The notes under the pieces: generated by a model
Told to the model about the DNA's origin: nothing
The model's input: the letters and a program-made list of their open reading frames with translations, nothing else
The model's database searches: none
Translations under genes and position numbers: made by a program
Shown here: in pieces, positions 1 to 10,604 of the stretch
Layout: every line of letters starts with the position of its first letter
Numbering within the stretch: the stretch's first letter is position 1
DNA from: Nitzschia sp. DOCU1
Lineage: Eukaryota; Bacillariophyta; Bacillariophyceae; Bacillariales; Bacillariaceae
DNA length: 64,000 nt
Assembly (NCBI GenBank): GCA_951394045.1
Contig: OX595997.1
Span: 1,240,001 to 1,304,000 of the forward strand
Direction: 5' to 3'

Positions 1-2
1 AA

Positions 3-911
3 CTCGGAGAAGCAATGGCACAAGCACGGGATGGGGACCCAACCAAACTAAGAGAAATTCTCGCAACTCGTGATATTGAAAATAATGACTTGGAAATCCC
101 TCAAGATCTTACTGCTCGATATGCAGTTTACACTAATCGAAAAAGATCCGCAATAAACGCAAACGTGTTTCGATGCTACTTAGAGAGGTTTCATTACGAA
201 GACGAAGCTACGCCAATACCAAATGGCGCAATCATCGTTCGGAGTTCAGGAAATTGGGGTGATTCAAAGATCCAGCTTGATGGGAAAACGCAACACTATC
301 TTTGGGAAAACTGTTCCGATGCGCACGTTAAACAACAGTCCTACAAAGTTGATCCGTTCCTTGGGCTGTTCCGAGGTTGCGAATTGATGGTGAGTGACAA
401 CATTGATGTGTCCAAAGGCATTGCCAATGGCACATGTTGCACGTTTGACCACATTGTTTTGAAACCGAATGCACAATTGACACCAATGAAAGTACATGAA
501 CGTTGGGTCAATACCGTCGACATCAATGATGTGAATCTTATGAAACTGAAATACAAGGAGAAGCGTGATCTCCGACTAGATGACACTTTCGATCTGCTAC
601 CTACCAACAAGAAGTTGACAGTACAAATGCCGTTCGAAGGGCGCCTCCTGAAGGCGCAAATGGATTTAAAACATGTTCCAGCGGTGTTAAACTACGCAAC
701 AACTGTGCATAAACTCCAAGGTAAATCAATGGACAGCTTGGTGATAATGGATTGGAGCCATACCCGCAATTGGGCCTATGTGGTTCTTTCACGTGTACGA
801 ACTCGACACGGTTTGTTTCTGATGAAACCTATGCCAGAAGATATTTCGTTTACCCCAGATCCTGACTACTTGCCAATGATGGAGCGTTTGAGAAACAGAT
901 TGAATCCTTGA
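3..911 (+). CDS. PIF1-like DNA helicase, C-terminal part (5' end outside window)
   Basis: The reading frame is already open at the left edge, so this is the 3' part of a longer gene. It keeps the C-terminal helicase core of the PIF1/RecD-like superfamily 1B: a motif V region (ATTVHKLQGKS, around nt 700-730) and a motif VI region (WAYVVLSRVRTRHGL, around nt 774-818). The earlier Walker A and B motifs would lie before the window. PIF1 family enzymes unwind DNA 5' to 3'; in diatoms many copies are parts of Helitron-like transposons. No Rep (HUH) domain can be seen here, so a Helitron origin is inference. The gene is followed by about 600 bp without genes holding a perfect 10-bp inverted repeat. 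An ordinary host PIF1 paralogue is the alternative. Confidence 0.75.
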   Translation, partial: LGEAMAQARDGDPTKLREILATRDIENNDLEIPQDLTARYAVYTNRKRSAINANVFRCYLERFHYEDEATPIPNGAIIVRSSGNWGDSKIQLDGKTQHYLWENCSDAHVKQQSYKVDPFLGLFRGCELMVSDNIDVSKGIANGTCCTFDHIVLKPNAQLTPMKVHERWVNTVDINDVNLMKLKYKEKRDLRLDDTFDLLPTNKKLTVQMPFEGRLLKAQMDLKHVPAVLNYATTVHKLQGKSMDSLVIMDWSHTRNWAYVVLSRVRTRHGLFLMKPMPEDISFTPDPDYLPMMERLRNRLNP

Positions 912-1530
912 GTAATGACAAAGTTAAGCATTTGTCATATTCACTCCAAATGTAAGGTGCCTTTAACCTTCTTCGTTTATAAATTTGCCGATCACACGTT
1001 TGTAAAAGTAAATATAGACATTTTACGCATTCGAGGTTTCATTTTTCCAGATCATGGATGCGTAAAACCAAATGGCAGTTTACGCAGATGTTTTAAGAAT
1101 ATGCGTTAAATTGTGTCGCAACCGTTTCGAAAAGACGTCCAATGTCACACTGAAGACACCAATTTCTCTATTCATCAAAATTAACCGTCAAAAAGGGCAC
1201 TAATATTGACGAAAATACCGTTTCGTGGTGTTCTGTAACTTTCTATGATTGAATTCCAATTCGCGCTGGCCGGTCAAAAACCGGTCTAAATAGGGCGTAT
1301 TTGATTTTTGAAAAGGACCCGGAAAACGTGGAAAAGGGTGGGAAAGAGCGAGGCCTCGGACAATGACGACAAGCAGACGCGCCGCATCTTCAAAAGCAGC
1401 GCCTCCATCACAAATCGCCAATGATAGGAAGTCGTAAACTACATTGCACATTGTTATCAATCGACGTACGGAAAAAGAGTCTACAAGGGATCCAATAATT
1501 CAGGTCGTTGGTGACTTTGGCTATGAAAAA
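912..1530. other. Intergenic, with a 10-bp inverted repeat at 1021-1067
   Basis: No gene is supported. The arms TTTTACGCAT (1021-1030) and ATGCGTAAAA (1058-1067) are perfect reverse complements with a 27-nt loop, and related TTTACGCA/TGCGTTAA words follow at about 1079-1110. The second half should hold the promoter and 5' UTR of the downstream glycosyltransferase. Confidence 0.5.
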
Positions 1531-2661
1531 ATGGCTGGGCTGAGCCATCGGCCGCGATCGTTGCCGACGGCGGATCCACTGGAGAAACGAAAACTCGCCC
1601 GTAAATTTTCAATGGTCTCGGAACGCAAGCTGCTTCTTTTGGCTCTACTGGCGGTACTGTTCGGGGGGGTTCATACTTTGTTTATTGTGTCTCGCTTGTC
1701 GTCAACTTCCGTAGCCAATCGTGGGCCATTACAAGTTTCGTCCACTCGAAACACGGCCAGCAATGCTACACTGACAAGAGCAGTCCTGTACCGGCCTCCA
1801 GTAGCCCCCTCTAACGACAAAGAAACGCACGCCATTCCAAGAATCCTAATCTTCACCCACTATCGTGATTTGCTGGTTGAAAAATCTTCCTTGACGGACG
1901 AAGAAGAGATTGTTCTAGCGGCGAATATTCAAAAAGTGATTCGGCTCCACCCTAAATCTACCACGGTTCGATTCTTGACAGACAAACAATGCATCGAGTC
2001 ACTTCAAAAGAGCTATCCTTCTCTGATACCATATTTTCAAAAGGAAGAGCAAGGCATGTTCAAGGCCGACATTTGTAGAGGAAGCGCCTTGTACGAAACG
2101 GGAGGAATCTATTTAGATGTCGATGTGGGGGTACGGAAAGATTTGTGGCTAGACTTGGCCAATCAAACCGAGTTTGTCACCTCGCTAGTACATAGGCAAT
2201 CACACTACCCCAATCACTTTTTTCAAGCAATCCTTGGAGCAGCACCGAAAAGCCCCATCATTTACAAGTATCTCGAGCTTTTTGAAGGCCACTATACCGG
2301 TAAAGAACGAGTCGAGAAGGGGCCTTTGGGAGTAATTTTGTTGCGACGAGCCTGGGATCGAGTCTTTGATAAGAAGAAAGGAACGCCCGTGACGGAACTC
2401 TATCACGAAGTACTCTACAACAAACAACTGTTTCCTAATCTACACCCAGCGCCGACATGGGGGACTCGACGCGCGTGCCATTTTGTGGTAATGGCGACTG
2501 CTAATGACGTCGCTCATTCCGAAGTCTCGTATAGAGAGAAGCACTTTCATATTCCCTTGTATAGTCGGATTGCAGGAAGTCGCATGTGCCCGATCCATCC
2601 GCCAAAAGAGGACGAGAAAAAGGTCGAGCATGATAGTCGAACCAAGAAGAAGAAGACGTAG
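1531..2661 (+). CDS. GT32-type glycosyltransferase (DXD sugar-binding domain), type II membrane protein
   Basis: The 376-residue protein starts at the first ATG of the frame; the frame is open upstream but has no earlier ATG. A second Met lies just before the membrane segment (nt 1612) and is an alternative start. Residues about 32-55 form one hydrophobic helix after a basic stretch, which gives a Golgi type II topology. The catalytic domain has the GT32/OCH1-like block FKADICRGSALYETGGIYLD, immediately followed by the metal-binding Asp-Val-Asp at about residue 197. Members transfer a sugar from a nucleotide donor, often mannose, to glycans in the Golgi; donor and acceptor cannot be read here. 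The C-terminus is rich in Lys and Asp. It is single-exon. Confidence 0.85.
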   Translation: MAGLSHRPRSLPTADPLEKRKLARKFSMVSERKLLLLALLAVLFGGVHTLFIVSRLSSTSVANRGPLQVSSTRNTASNATLTRAVLYRPPVAPSNDKETHAIPRILIFTHYRDLLVEKSSLTDEEEIVLAANIQKVIRLHPKSTTVRFLTDKQCIESLQKSYPSLIPYFQKEEQGMFKADICRGSALYETGGIYLDVDVGVRKDLWLDLANQTEFVTSLVHRQSHYPNHFFQAILGAAPKSPIIYKYLELFEGHYTGKERVEKGPLGVILLRRAWDRVFDKKKGTPVTELYHEVLYNKQLFPNLHPAPTWGTRRACHFVVMATANDVAHSEVSYREKHFHIPLYSRIAGSRMCPIHPPKEDEKKVEHDSRTKKKKT

Positions 2662-3047
2662 CACCCAGGGTTGCCAAATCAATCACACGCAGGCCTGATT
2701 GTTGCGTCGCTTCAGGGTAGGATGTAATTATGCTGACAAACTAACTTTTCATTAAGATATGGTAAGGTAGCAACAAGAGGTGACGGCGCGGAAGGACAAC
2801 GCCCGCGAATTACCGGTAGTCGTTAGAGTCAATTGGGGGCGAATCCGAACAACAAATATTCCACACGTTTTTTGCCCCTTTTTGTTCTCCCACCACGGCC
2901 AGCAAGTGGACGACGATGAGATTGACGACAGCCATAAATTCCCTCAAGGGCGACCATGCCATCAACTTCGACAAGAAGATTGTAAACCCGCTCTTCTCTG
3001 TTTGTTTTCCAATTCCGCTGTTGACCTGGTCTTGATCTGTCGCGACC
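2662..3047. other. Intergenic, 386 bp
   Basis: This separates two genes in the same direction and should hold the GT32 3' end and the eIF2B delta promoter and leader. No further gene, RNA or repeat was recognised. Confidence 0.4.
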
Positions 3048-4470
3048 ATGGCAGAAGAAGAAAAGCCAAAAAAGGAGAAAAAGGCTCCACCCCCCGACCT
3101 GGTTATTCCTGAGAAAAAGCCAAAGCTGAGCAAGGCTGAACGTCGTGCTTTGCAAGAGAAACAACGCGCCGAAAAGGCCTCCAAGCAGCAACAACCTACT
3201 GATGGTGGCGGTGGCCCTGCAAAACCGACACCAGTAGTGCCCAAGGTGGAATCTGACGCTCCCAGCAAGCCCGCGCCGAAAGCAACCAAGCCGCCGCAAT
3301 CGTCATCGGCCTCTGAGGAGCCTCCGAAGGTGTCGACCACCGATGACAAGACGATCGATCTCTTTTCTCATCTCCCACAGTATCAAGGTAAGGATTCAAA
3401 CATTTACTATATTTTCGTTTGGAAATGCCGACTGACGTGTTGGGGTCTTCGGAATAGATCCACCAAATCCACATGCCGAAGAATTCACTTCAACGTTACA
3501 TCCCGCCGTCATCGAGCTTGGAATGAAGTATGCTACAGGGGCAATTCGTGGTGGTAATGCACGATGTAGCGCCATGCTGCAAGTCTTTTCGGCGGTGTTG
3601 GACGACTATCAACCGCCGGATGATGCCACAACGGACTATCGCAGCCATTTTGATCAATTTGTGCTGAAACCCAGCTTTACCTTTTGGACGACGCGGTGCC
3701 GTCCTCATTCGGTCAGCATGGGTAATGCATTTACCTTTCTGAAAACAGCGGTCGCAAGTCTGAGTCGAGATTTGCCTCTAGTGGAAGCGAAAGAGATGAT
3801 TCAGGAAACGATTGAAAGATATCTATTGGAGCGTCTCGACTATGCTGGGCGGGCGATTGCGCAGCACGCCATGGCCAAAATCGAGAATGGAGATGTGATT
3901 CTAACGTTTGGAAACTCACAAACTATTTCCGTCTTGCTGACAACGGCGAAGAAGGAGGGTGTCAACTTTTACGTGTGGGTTGTAGACTCACGACCGCTAT
4001 GGGAAGGAAAGCAGATGCTTCAGACGTTGCGCAAGGCTGATATTCCTTGTGGTTACATCCAACTGAATGCCTTGACATATGTGATGCAGCAAGTCACCAA
4101 AGTCTTTCTAGGAGCGAGTGCGCTGATGAGCAATGGCTCCATCTATAGTCGCGTGGGTTCCGCTGGCGTGGCGCTTCTGGCCAAGGATAGGCATATCCCT
4201 GTCTTGGTATGCTGTGAAACCTACAAGATTTCCAATAAGGTCCAGCTCGAAAGTATCACACAGAATGAACTTGGAAATCCTGATGCTTTAGTTCGCGAGG
4301 AGTCGTTGAAGCAATGGAAGGAGCTCCCCAATCTCAAGTTGCTGAATCTTCTCTACGATGTGACGCCGCCGGATTTTGTCAGCGGAATCGTCACCGAAGT
4401 GGGAATTATTCCTCCAACAAGTATTGCCGTGCTTCTTCGAGAAATGAATCCACAGGACGCTGCCTATTAA
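3048..4470 (+). CDS. EIF2B4: Translation initiation factor eIF2B subunit delta
   Basis: There are two exons, 3048-3387 and 3458-4470, with a 70-bp GT-AG intron (gtaagg...tag, phase 1). Splicing joins LFSHLPQY to DPPNPHAEEFTLHPAVIELG and gives a 450-residue protein. The first 115 residues are a Lys/Glu/Pro/Ala-rich disordered tail typical of the delta subunit. The rest is the Rossmann-like eIF2B alpha/beta/delta domain, with the family blocks GAIRGGNARCSAML, GDVILTFGNSQT, VVDSRPLWEGKQ, GASALMSNGSIYSRVGSAGV and VCCETYKI. It is a regulatory subunit of the decameric nucleotide exchange factor that recharges eIF2 with GTP in the cytosol and senses eIF2 phosphorylation. The length suits the family and nothing appears broken. 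Confidence 0.96.
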
Positions 4471-4813
4471 ACTATATCTACTAGGAAGAAATGAAACGAA
4501 CTACTGGTAAACTACTACTCCGTTAGACTGTCGATTAATCCGAATGCTCTTCGCTGCCCAAAGCCCACGCACTTCAGTACGCACGATAGACAGACGCTAT
4601 TGATTCGCCGTCGCCGCCCTTTTTTCCTTTCCTTTTGTGTCACGTGGTCTGCATCGACCATAGCGAAACAATCAACGTCGGAGCAACAACTAAATGTAGT
4701 AAGCACTTTCGCGTTGACTCGACATAAAAGGATTCTTCACCACCTCCATTCCCTGAAATAACGCTCATCGATCCCATCCTACTGCTTACTAACAACCGGA
4801 CTCAAGATCACAA
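4471..4813. other. Intergenic, 343 bp
   Basis: The gap lies between two genes in the same direction. It includes pyrimidine-rich tracts around 4605-4635 and presumably the promoter of the next gene. No gene or repeat was recognised. Confidence 0.4.
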
Positions 4814-5476
4814 ATGTCGGAAGCAAAATCTCCCTCCGACAAACTCCCATCATCGTCCATGCCAAACTCTCAAGATACCAGCGATTTGATGAACCGACTT
4901 CAAGCGTTCCTTCCTCAAATGAAAGCCGCAAACCAAGGTAATGTCGCAAAAATGTAGTTTAGAAGTACTCAAAAGGACAAACCTTGGATTCTCACCAGCT
5001 CTCCGTCGTGTCTCCTTGCGTCCGCCTCTTGAACAACAGCGTTGGAAGCCGAAAATCCACCAAGAGTCGATTTGGAGCTAAAATCAGAAACCGACGACGA
5101 CGATGAAGATGAAGATGGAAGTAATCCGCGCGATAGTGATGATGAAAGTTCTACAGAAAAGCAAAATGCAACACCGGAGGCGCATGCCTTGGGTGACGGA
5201 TCCACGTCTTTGACGAATCCAACAATTCAAATACAATTTGCATTGGGCAAAATGAAAGACAATCCAATGATGCAGTTGCTGGCGAAAACCGGATCGGACG
5301 ATGATGATGATAGTGAGGAGAGTGGGGACTCGAGTTGTGGTGAAGACGAGGATGACACTGCTAGGAATAGGAAGCGAGCAGTGGCTATGTTATTGGCAAA
5401 GGGAAACGATGACGAGCTCAAGAAAAGTACCGACATAGCACCAGCACAGAAGAAGCCTCTCATAAGCGAAATATGA
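4814..5476 (+). CDS. DUF4598 / NOPCHAP1-like acidic protein
   Basis: Two exons (4814-4937 and 5040-5476) are joined across a 102-bp intron (gtaatg...cag, phase 1) to give 186 residues. After a short Ser-rich start come LMNRLQAFLPQMKAANQALE, then a long Asp/Glu/Ser-rich acidic stretch, the segment TIQIQFALGKMKDNPM, more acidic repeats and a basic/hydrophobic end. The pairing of an RLQAFLPQM-A-AN helix with a later IxIxxxLGxM strand resembles DUF4598, the family of human C12orf45/NOPCHAP1, which helps load NOP58 onto R2TP during box C/D snoRNP assembly. This is recognition from short motifs, so the function is inferred. Another acidic nuclear protein is possible. Confidence 0.55.
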
Positions 5477-5951
5477 ACGGATGTTAACATCAGAACCAAT
5501 CGAAGCTTTGCGCAAACGGGTTCGCGATACAAAGAGCAGGATTTTGCCCAGCATTGCTATTAATGGAGGGATCCGAGGGTCGCTTCGTTGGCCACATCGA
5601 GTCGGTTTTGGACAACACTCTTAATCTACCCCTACGATTGTGATCGTTTGATAGTAGGTGCATCTGATTGCACGGTCTTTCCAACGTCCCTCCCGATCGT
5701 TTTCTCTCGCGGATTTGGCGAGAGCGTTGCCCTTTGTTTCCTCGACTACCACACTGCGCTGTGTTTCCCTTCGTCTCAGCGCCGAACCGAAGGCCAGTTT
5801 ATGATAATTTCGTCATCAATCTAGTAGAACACTGATTCATACAATTAGGAAGTTGCAGTTGCACACTTGAGAATAGTCAAGCCAGCATATTTAGCAAATC
5901 GTTTAGCATTATTCGATTGATGCAAGGCATCTGTCGAGTCTTATTCTTTCG
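5477..5951. other. Intergenic between convergent genes, 475 bp
   Basis: This should contain the two opposing 3' ends. Short open frames occur on both strands but none has a recognisable domain or splice partner. No repeat was seen. Confidence 0.4.
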
Positions 5952-6725
5952 CTATGAAGGCTTGGCAATAAAATCACCAACATATCGGAACTGACTCAGA
6001 ATTCCCGCGACTTTGAAGAGCCCCCACATACCCTTGGTCTTTTCTGCCACGTCTTTTTTCACTGTGACGGTCCCTTCGTTGAGCGTAATCGCGCCAGTAG
6101 TACCATTGCTACGATCGATCCGCGCTTGGAAATAATAGCGTTCCTTTGCACCAGACAATTTGGGATCGGACTTTGGAAATAGAACGTCCATGGAAAATAG
6201 CAAGTATTGCTTCTGATCTTCTTGAGAAAATTCTTCATCCCAGCCCCACACTTTGAGTATCTGCAACTTTGGATCGTCGTTGGCTACCAATTCGGAATAG
6301 CCATCATTTTTGAGAAGCAAAGTAAGCTTCCCGGAGTAATTCGGAAGGGTGACTCTATTTTCCTCGTCATCGTCCTTGGGCTGACTAGAGAAGCGATATG
6401 AAATTGTCCAAGTGGAATCTTTGAGCTCGGTAATTGCCGCAGGTTTTGAGATGGAAGTCGGTCCCTCCGATGACGACGAAATCGGTTTGCTCTCCCGTAC
6501 CTGTCGTTCGAGATTTTGTGCTTCTTCTCTCAGTTTCTTTGCCTTTTCCAAAAGTCGTTCGCGCTCGTCATCACTTTCGTTGCTCGGTGCTACGGACGAT
6601 CGAACCACTGTTTGTCGCGTGGATGGCAACGTTCCGAAACTGATAGGGGAAAATGCCCGACTTCCATGTACCAAAGCTGCAAACAACAGGGCCGAGAGGT
6701 AGTAACATGGTGGCAAGGGCTTCAT
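5952..6725 (-). CDS. Plastid-targeted protein of unknown function
   Basis: The 257-residue protein starts at the ATG just before a signal peptide (about residues 1-24), followed by Phe25 in SRAFSP. This is the diatom bipartite plastid signal (ASAFAP-type, with Phe at +1). A Ser/Thr/Arg-rich transit part follows. Residues about 52-78 form a short charged coiled coil (EKAKKLREEAQNLERQV). The C-terminal 150 residues look globular, with beta-rich text such as STWTISYRFSSQP and YSGKLTLLLKNDGYSELV. An ATG lies further upstream, but starting there would put extra residues before the signal peptide. I do not recognise the globular domain; I expect a stromal or envelope protein conserved among algae with secondary plastids. 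Confidence 0.75.
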   Translation of the reverse strand: MKPLPPCYYLSALLFAALVHGSRAFSPISFGTLPSTRQTVVRSSVAPSNESDDERERLLEKAKKLREEAQNLERQVRESKPISSSSEGPTSISKPAAITELKDSTWTISYRFSSQPKDDDEENRVTLPNYSGKLTLLLKNDGYSELVANDDPKLQILKVWGWDEEFSQEDQKQYLLFSMDVLFPKSDPKLSGAKERYYFQARIDRSNGTTGAITLNEGTVTVKKDVAEKTKGMWGLFKVAGILSQFRYVGDFIAKPS

Positions 6726-7126
6726 TCTCTTTGATGATATGATGGGAATGACATACATTGTCTTCCAGAACCGCCGGATCAAGCACAATGGCAAAAATAG
6801 AGGAGGGAGTCATTCGTAGTTTTCGATTTTTCTTCATCATCGTGACGTTGACATCACGCCTGCAAGCCTTCTTGCGCCGGCGATGAGATGGGGGAATTGA
6901 ATCCCAACGACAACCACGAGTGGAAGTCAGTCCGTCACTACGTAATAAGGTTATGCAGTCTCGCTGACCCGATCAGCCAGAAAGAAGTTCAAACTGAAAG
7001 ATGAGAGTCATTGTCCTTCTGTTCATTCAGTGTATCAGACTTCTTGGACACCCAAGTGTGGACATTGCTTCCAGCATTGTAAAGAGGAGGAACTGACGAT
7101 ATCGTTGTGAGTCACCAACATTCAAC
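6726..7126. other. Divergent promoter region, 401 bp
   Basis: This lies between the plastid protein gene (minus) and the DUF2817 gene (plus) and presumably holds both promoters. No motif was certain. Confidence 0.4.
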
Positions 7127-8446
7127 ATGCGGTCCAGTTCGTTCATTGCCGTGATGTTGGCTGTGGCCTGCTATCGGGCATACACTAAGTTTTATCCCAG
7201 TGAGCCTTGCGAGAACGATCCACCCATACGACTTTCGATCGACGTTGACGGCGGGAAGGAATTTTCCTGGGAGGCCTGTCACGTTTATTCGTTGGAGTAC
7301 AGCGACGCCCGCCACAAGTTTCGACGGGCAGCCCGAAAAGCCGGAGCTGTAGGCGCCAGCTTGCCAATTGTCATGGACGATGGCAGTGACGATTCGCCTT
7401 TGACTACCGATATTGCTATTCTTAAAGGAAATATACCTGGAGTCTTGGTGCATGCGTCTGCAACGCACGGCGTGGAGGGTTATGCCGGAAGTGCCATTCA
7501 GCTAGCTCTACTACAAGAGGGCGTGCTGCCCCCACCGGACGAGCGTCCGACGATTGTGCTGATCCATGCGGTCAATCCTAGTGGAATGAAGAATTACCGT
7601 CGTTTCAACGAGAATAATGTCGATTTGAATCGCAACGGCATCTCCAACTTTGACGAATTTTTGAAAATGCGCGATCCAAACGTTGCTGGGTACGAGGATT
7701 TTCGAGATTTGGCCGCCCCCGAGCGCAAACCCACACTCTGGGATGCTCTCTTGGGCTTTTGGTTTCAAGTGATACCGGCTCTTTATCAGCATGGATACGT
7801 GGCACTCAAACGCGTTCTTGTCGCTGGTCAGTATCACCATCCAGAGGGAATCTTTTATGGTGGAACCAAGCTCGAGCAATCGATAGAACAGCTCATTGCA
7901 TTTGCTACCGATCCTCAGCGAGAAATTCTGGCTCCCATCGCCAAGAAGGACCCTGTAGTATGGATTGATGTCCACACGGGTCTAGGGCCCTTTGGCATGG
8001 ACACTGTCATGACCGAGAAGCCTCTTCCTCTGGAGGAAGCGGAGAAATTGTTTCCCACGGCTCACCATATCATCACTCCTGAAGTTAGGAATACGGGAGC
8101 TCTCGATGGCTATGAGTTCGCAAATGGATTTATCACTTCGCTAGTCTACGAGACTTCGGAAAGCACTGCTTTGGTGCTAACTCAAGAATTCGGTACGCTT
8201 CCTGGTGTGTTTGTAGCGCGAGCCTTCATATTGGAGAACATGATATACCATTACGGCGACGAAGAAGGACGGCGAACTCAGGGTCGCCCTTGGATGCAGG
8301 CGGCCTTCTATCCTCAATCGACTACCTGGAGAAATTCGATTGTGAGACGAGGCGTATCACTCGTCCTGCAATCGATGGCATATATTGTTGCGAACCCACC
8401 ACCTCCGACGCACGATCCACCTACAGATACCATCGTGGAGGAGTAG
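7127..8446 (+). CDS. DUF2817 protein, M14-like zinc carboxypeptidase fold
   Basis: The single-exon 439-residue protein has an N-terminal hydrophobic signal or anchor (residues 5-20). It matches DUF2817, a branch of the M14/AspA-like metallopeptidase clan: ASATHGVEGYAGSAIQ (about 111-126) carries the His and Glu of the zinc-binding HxxE motif, RRFNENNVDLNRN (about 158-170) is the Arg-rich substrate block, and VWIDVHTGLGPFG (about 278-290) carries the third zinc His. These ligands are present, so it is probably active on a peptide or N-acyl amino acid substrate; the real substrate is unknown. The gene ends 72 bp from the convergent end of the next one. Confidence 0.85.
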   Translation: MRSSSFIAVMLAVACYRAYTKFYPSEPCENDPPIRLSIDVDGGKEFSWEACHVYSLEYSDARHKFRRAARKAGAVGASLPIVMDDGSDDSPLTTDIAILKGNIPGVLVHASATHGVEGYAGSAIQLALLQEGVLPPPDERPTIVLIHAVNPSGMKNYRRFNENNVDLNRNGISNFDEFLKMRDPNVAGYEDFRDLAAPERKPTLWDALLGFWFQVIPALYQHGYVALKRVLVAGQYHHPEGIFYGGTKLEQSIEQLIAFATDPQREILAPIAKKDPVVWIDVHTGLGPFGMDTVMTEKPLPLEEAEKLFPTAHHIITPEVRNTGALDGYEFANGFITSLVYETSESTALVLTQEFGTLPGVFVARAFILENMIYHYGDEEGRRTQGRPWMQAAFYPQSTTWRNSIVRRGVSLVLQSMAYIVANPPPPTHDPPTDTIVEE

Positions 8447-8518
8447 CTTCTACTGCTCTAGTAGGAAATCGTTTGGCAAGAATATCGCTCCTTCTACGTT
8501 TGGTCTTTATTGATTCTA

Positions 8519-9527
8519 TTACGCGGCTGGGGCTAAAGGAGGGCCTCGCAGGATGAAGTGAGCCGTATTGCGATAAAAAGGCGAAAATCTTCGTCGTTCT
8601 TTGGCTCTTTCTTCGTCGTGGGGAAGGCGCTCCGTACACAAGATAACATTCGACAACAAACGCTCAAAGAGAGTCTTGGATGTGGCTCTGTTCCCAAGCA
8701 TGGCATGAATCTGCCCTAAGTTATTGATTTGCGCAAGAAGAATCAACTCGTTCAACACCACATTCTCCACAAGTTGGATTCGGCAAGAAAGTGTGTACAA
8801 AGCAATGGCTCGATTCAAGTCGACAATGATACTTTTCTTCAACGCGTCCCTGCTTTCCGCGTCCAAATCTGTGGCCGGATGGAGCTTGAGTGTCCAGTTA
8901 CGGCCAATCAAATGGTGACAGAGGGCCATATTGAAGACGATAACTGCAGTCATCCTCATCAAGCAACGTCGATGGCGCCCGCAAACAGGAGGCTGTTCAT
9001 ACAGCATAATTGGGTCGCTGAAAATGTATGTGGGCATGAATGGGGGAACCATTGGGGGCTGCTTGTTCCTGTCGGGAGCACGGGTATGCTGCGGGATCTT
9101 AGCATCGACCTTCTCGAGCCTCGGTTCGTCCGCCGCCGAGGCAGGGAGTCTTGGTGCAGGGGGATTACTTTCACTTCCCCCGGGGACAGTAAGGGTGCCC
9201 GTCTCAAGAAGTTGTTGTTTGGGCGACCGTGAAAGGACTTGCCTGCCTACACGGCGTTTGGGTGCTCTGATGGTCTTCGACGTTGAGTAGGCTTTTGAGG
9301 ACTGACGTTTGCCCCAAACGCTCGGTTGCGGTGGAAGTAGGTTGACAGTAACTGCTTGTCCTGTTACTTCTTTCGCGTGCAAGCGCAGTCTTTGCGATTT
9401 TCAATGCGGCTACCAGGGACTTCAGAGCTTCGTTGTGGCGTCCTTGCAAAATAAGGTTTGCTCCGAGATTGTTCAGAGCTATAGCGGAACCGTTCTTTCT
9501 TCGTTGTTTCTGGTTTGGCGTATTCAT
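8519..9527 (-). CDS. TPR-like protein of a diatom-expanded family
   Basis: An ATG at 9527 opens a 5' exon encoding GSAIALNNLGANLILQGRHN, followed by EALKSLVAALKIAKTAL, a clear tetratricopeptide-like helix pair. That frame then drifts into nonsense while another frame continues to 8519. An intron from 9367 (gtaaca) to 9292 (caaaag), 76 bp, restores phase and gives 310 residues; an acceptor a little further on (cgtgtag) also fits. The 3' exon has a Pro/Ser-rich linker, then VFNMALCHHLIG, then AIALYTLSCRIQLVE and NELILLAQINNLGQIHAMLG, more TPR-like helices. The order (AIxLNNxGV helix, linker, VFNxALxHH, ALxLY) is shared by many diatom proteins of unknown role. A frameshifted pseudogene is the alternative; the exact splice site is inferred. 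Confidence 0.6.
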
Positions 9528-10488
9528 CTTTCACAGATAGTGTGGTGTTAGATAGCGAGATGAAACTGTCGAGAGAGCAAATATTGTGAGCATTTGTTGA
9601 TACTACCCTCACGGAATGAGCTGGGAGTGTTTCACCGCGGTCATCGAAGCATTTTTCCAGGTGCGACTGCGAATCGATCGCCGCGCAACGCAGAACCCAA
9701 CAACCTGCGAACTGCGGTACTCATTTTCGCAATCCATCGAAACAATAATATGCCCAATGCATTGAATTAAGAAGTTGTTATATATTATATTATACACAGC
9801 GGATCCGCCAGCAAAAAGGAGAACATTATCCAATGCGGTCCCGGCGGCGTGGCGGCGGAGGTTCTTTTCTCCCTTCTGGCGTCCCCTTCGAAATTCAATG
9901 AGTTCCACCACCATCGACGGCCAAGAGCTGTATGATAGCAAGCAGATGCTTCAGTCCAAGCAAACTGCTGTGTCTTGTGTGATGACCAACCAGCATTCGT
10001 CGAACCCCTTTCGCTTGTTTGTGGCTCGTCGACCCCTAATAGGACTGGAATGTGCTTTTTTGTTCGCGGACAACGGATTCGACGACTCTTATAAAAATGT
10101 TTCGAGCAATATGCAAGAATACAACGATTTTCCTCAAGAGAAGGTGTTCGACCATGATCGCCATTTCCTTCCAAGCAAGGGAGCACAAGTATTGTCCTCG
10201 TAGTAAATAGTTTTCCACTGTTGGTGCGAACTCTTGCCTCAGAAAGAACTCTTCTCTTTCAAAGACATGGAGAAGGGGAAGAATGGCATCGCCTTCCGGG
10301 CGAACAGATGATGGCAGGCAGCAGGCAGCAGCAGCAGGCGCTACTTTGACTTCCATCTACCGGTATAGAAAGAGCCGTACCTGGTAGCAGAAGAGAGACC
10401 TCGTCACTACCTTTCAGGTACGAGAGAAGAGACCAGCGCATATTACGACGTGGCTAAATAGCGTTAGGTATCGTACCTACTACTATCT

Positions 10489-10502
10489 TACTACCGGTAG
10501 TA
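10489..10502. repeat. Palindrome centred on ACCGGT, copy 1
   Basis: TACTACCGGTAGTA is a perfect 14-bp palindrome in a run of TACTA words. The same 14 bases recur at 10591-10604. Confidence 0.8.
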
Positions 10503-10590
10503 GAAAGGCACCAGAAGAACTACCATGCCTCATCCTACTAGTAGTAGTAATATCATAATACTCTCCTATCACACTAGCTTGCTACTATGA

Positions 10591-10604
10591 TACTACCGGT
10601 AGTA
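10591..10604. repeat. Palindrome centred on ACCGGT, copy 2
   Basis: This is an identical 14-bp palindrome 102 bp from the first. Partial versions (CTACCGGTAT near 10357, TACTACCGGG at 10681) flank it. Confidence 0.8.

Noticed and set aside
2810..3349. Minus-strand frame of about 179 codons opposite the eIF2B delta N-terminus
   Set aside because: It overlaps the first exon of a certain gene and has only Gly/Ser/Phe low-complexity sequence.
9204..9527. Frameshift in the TPR-like gene
   Set aside because: A 76-bp intron with GT-AG ends joins the two frames in phase, which is simpler than a broken gene.
9898..10203. Possible 101-codon gene or first exon
   Set aside because: Composition is plausible but no partner exon or known motif was found; mentioned only in the intergenic entry.
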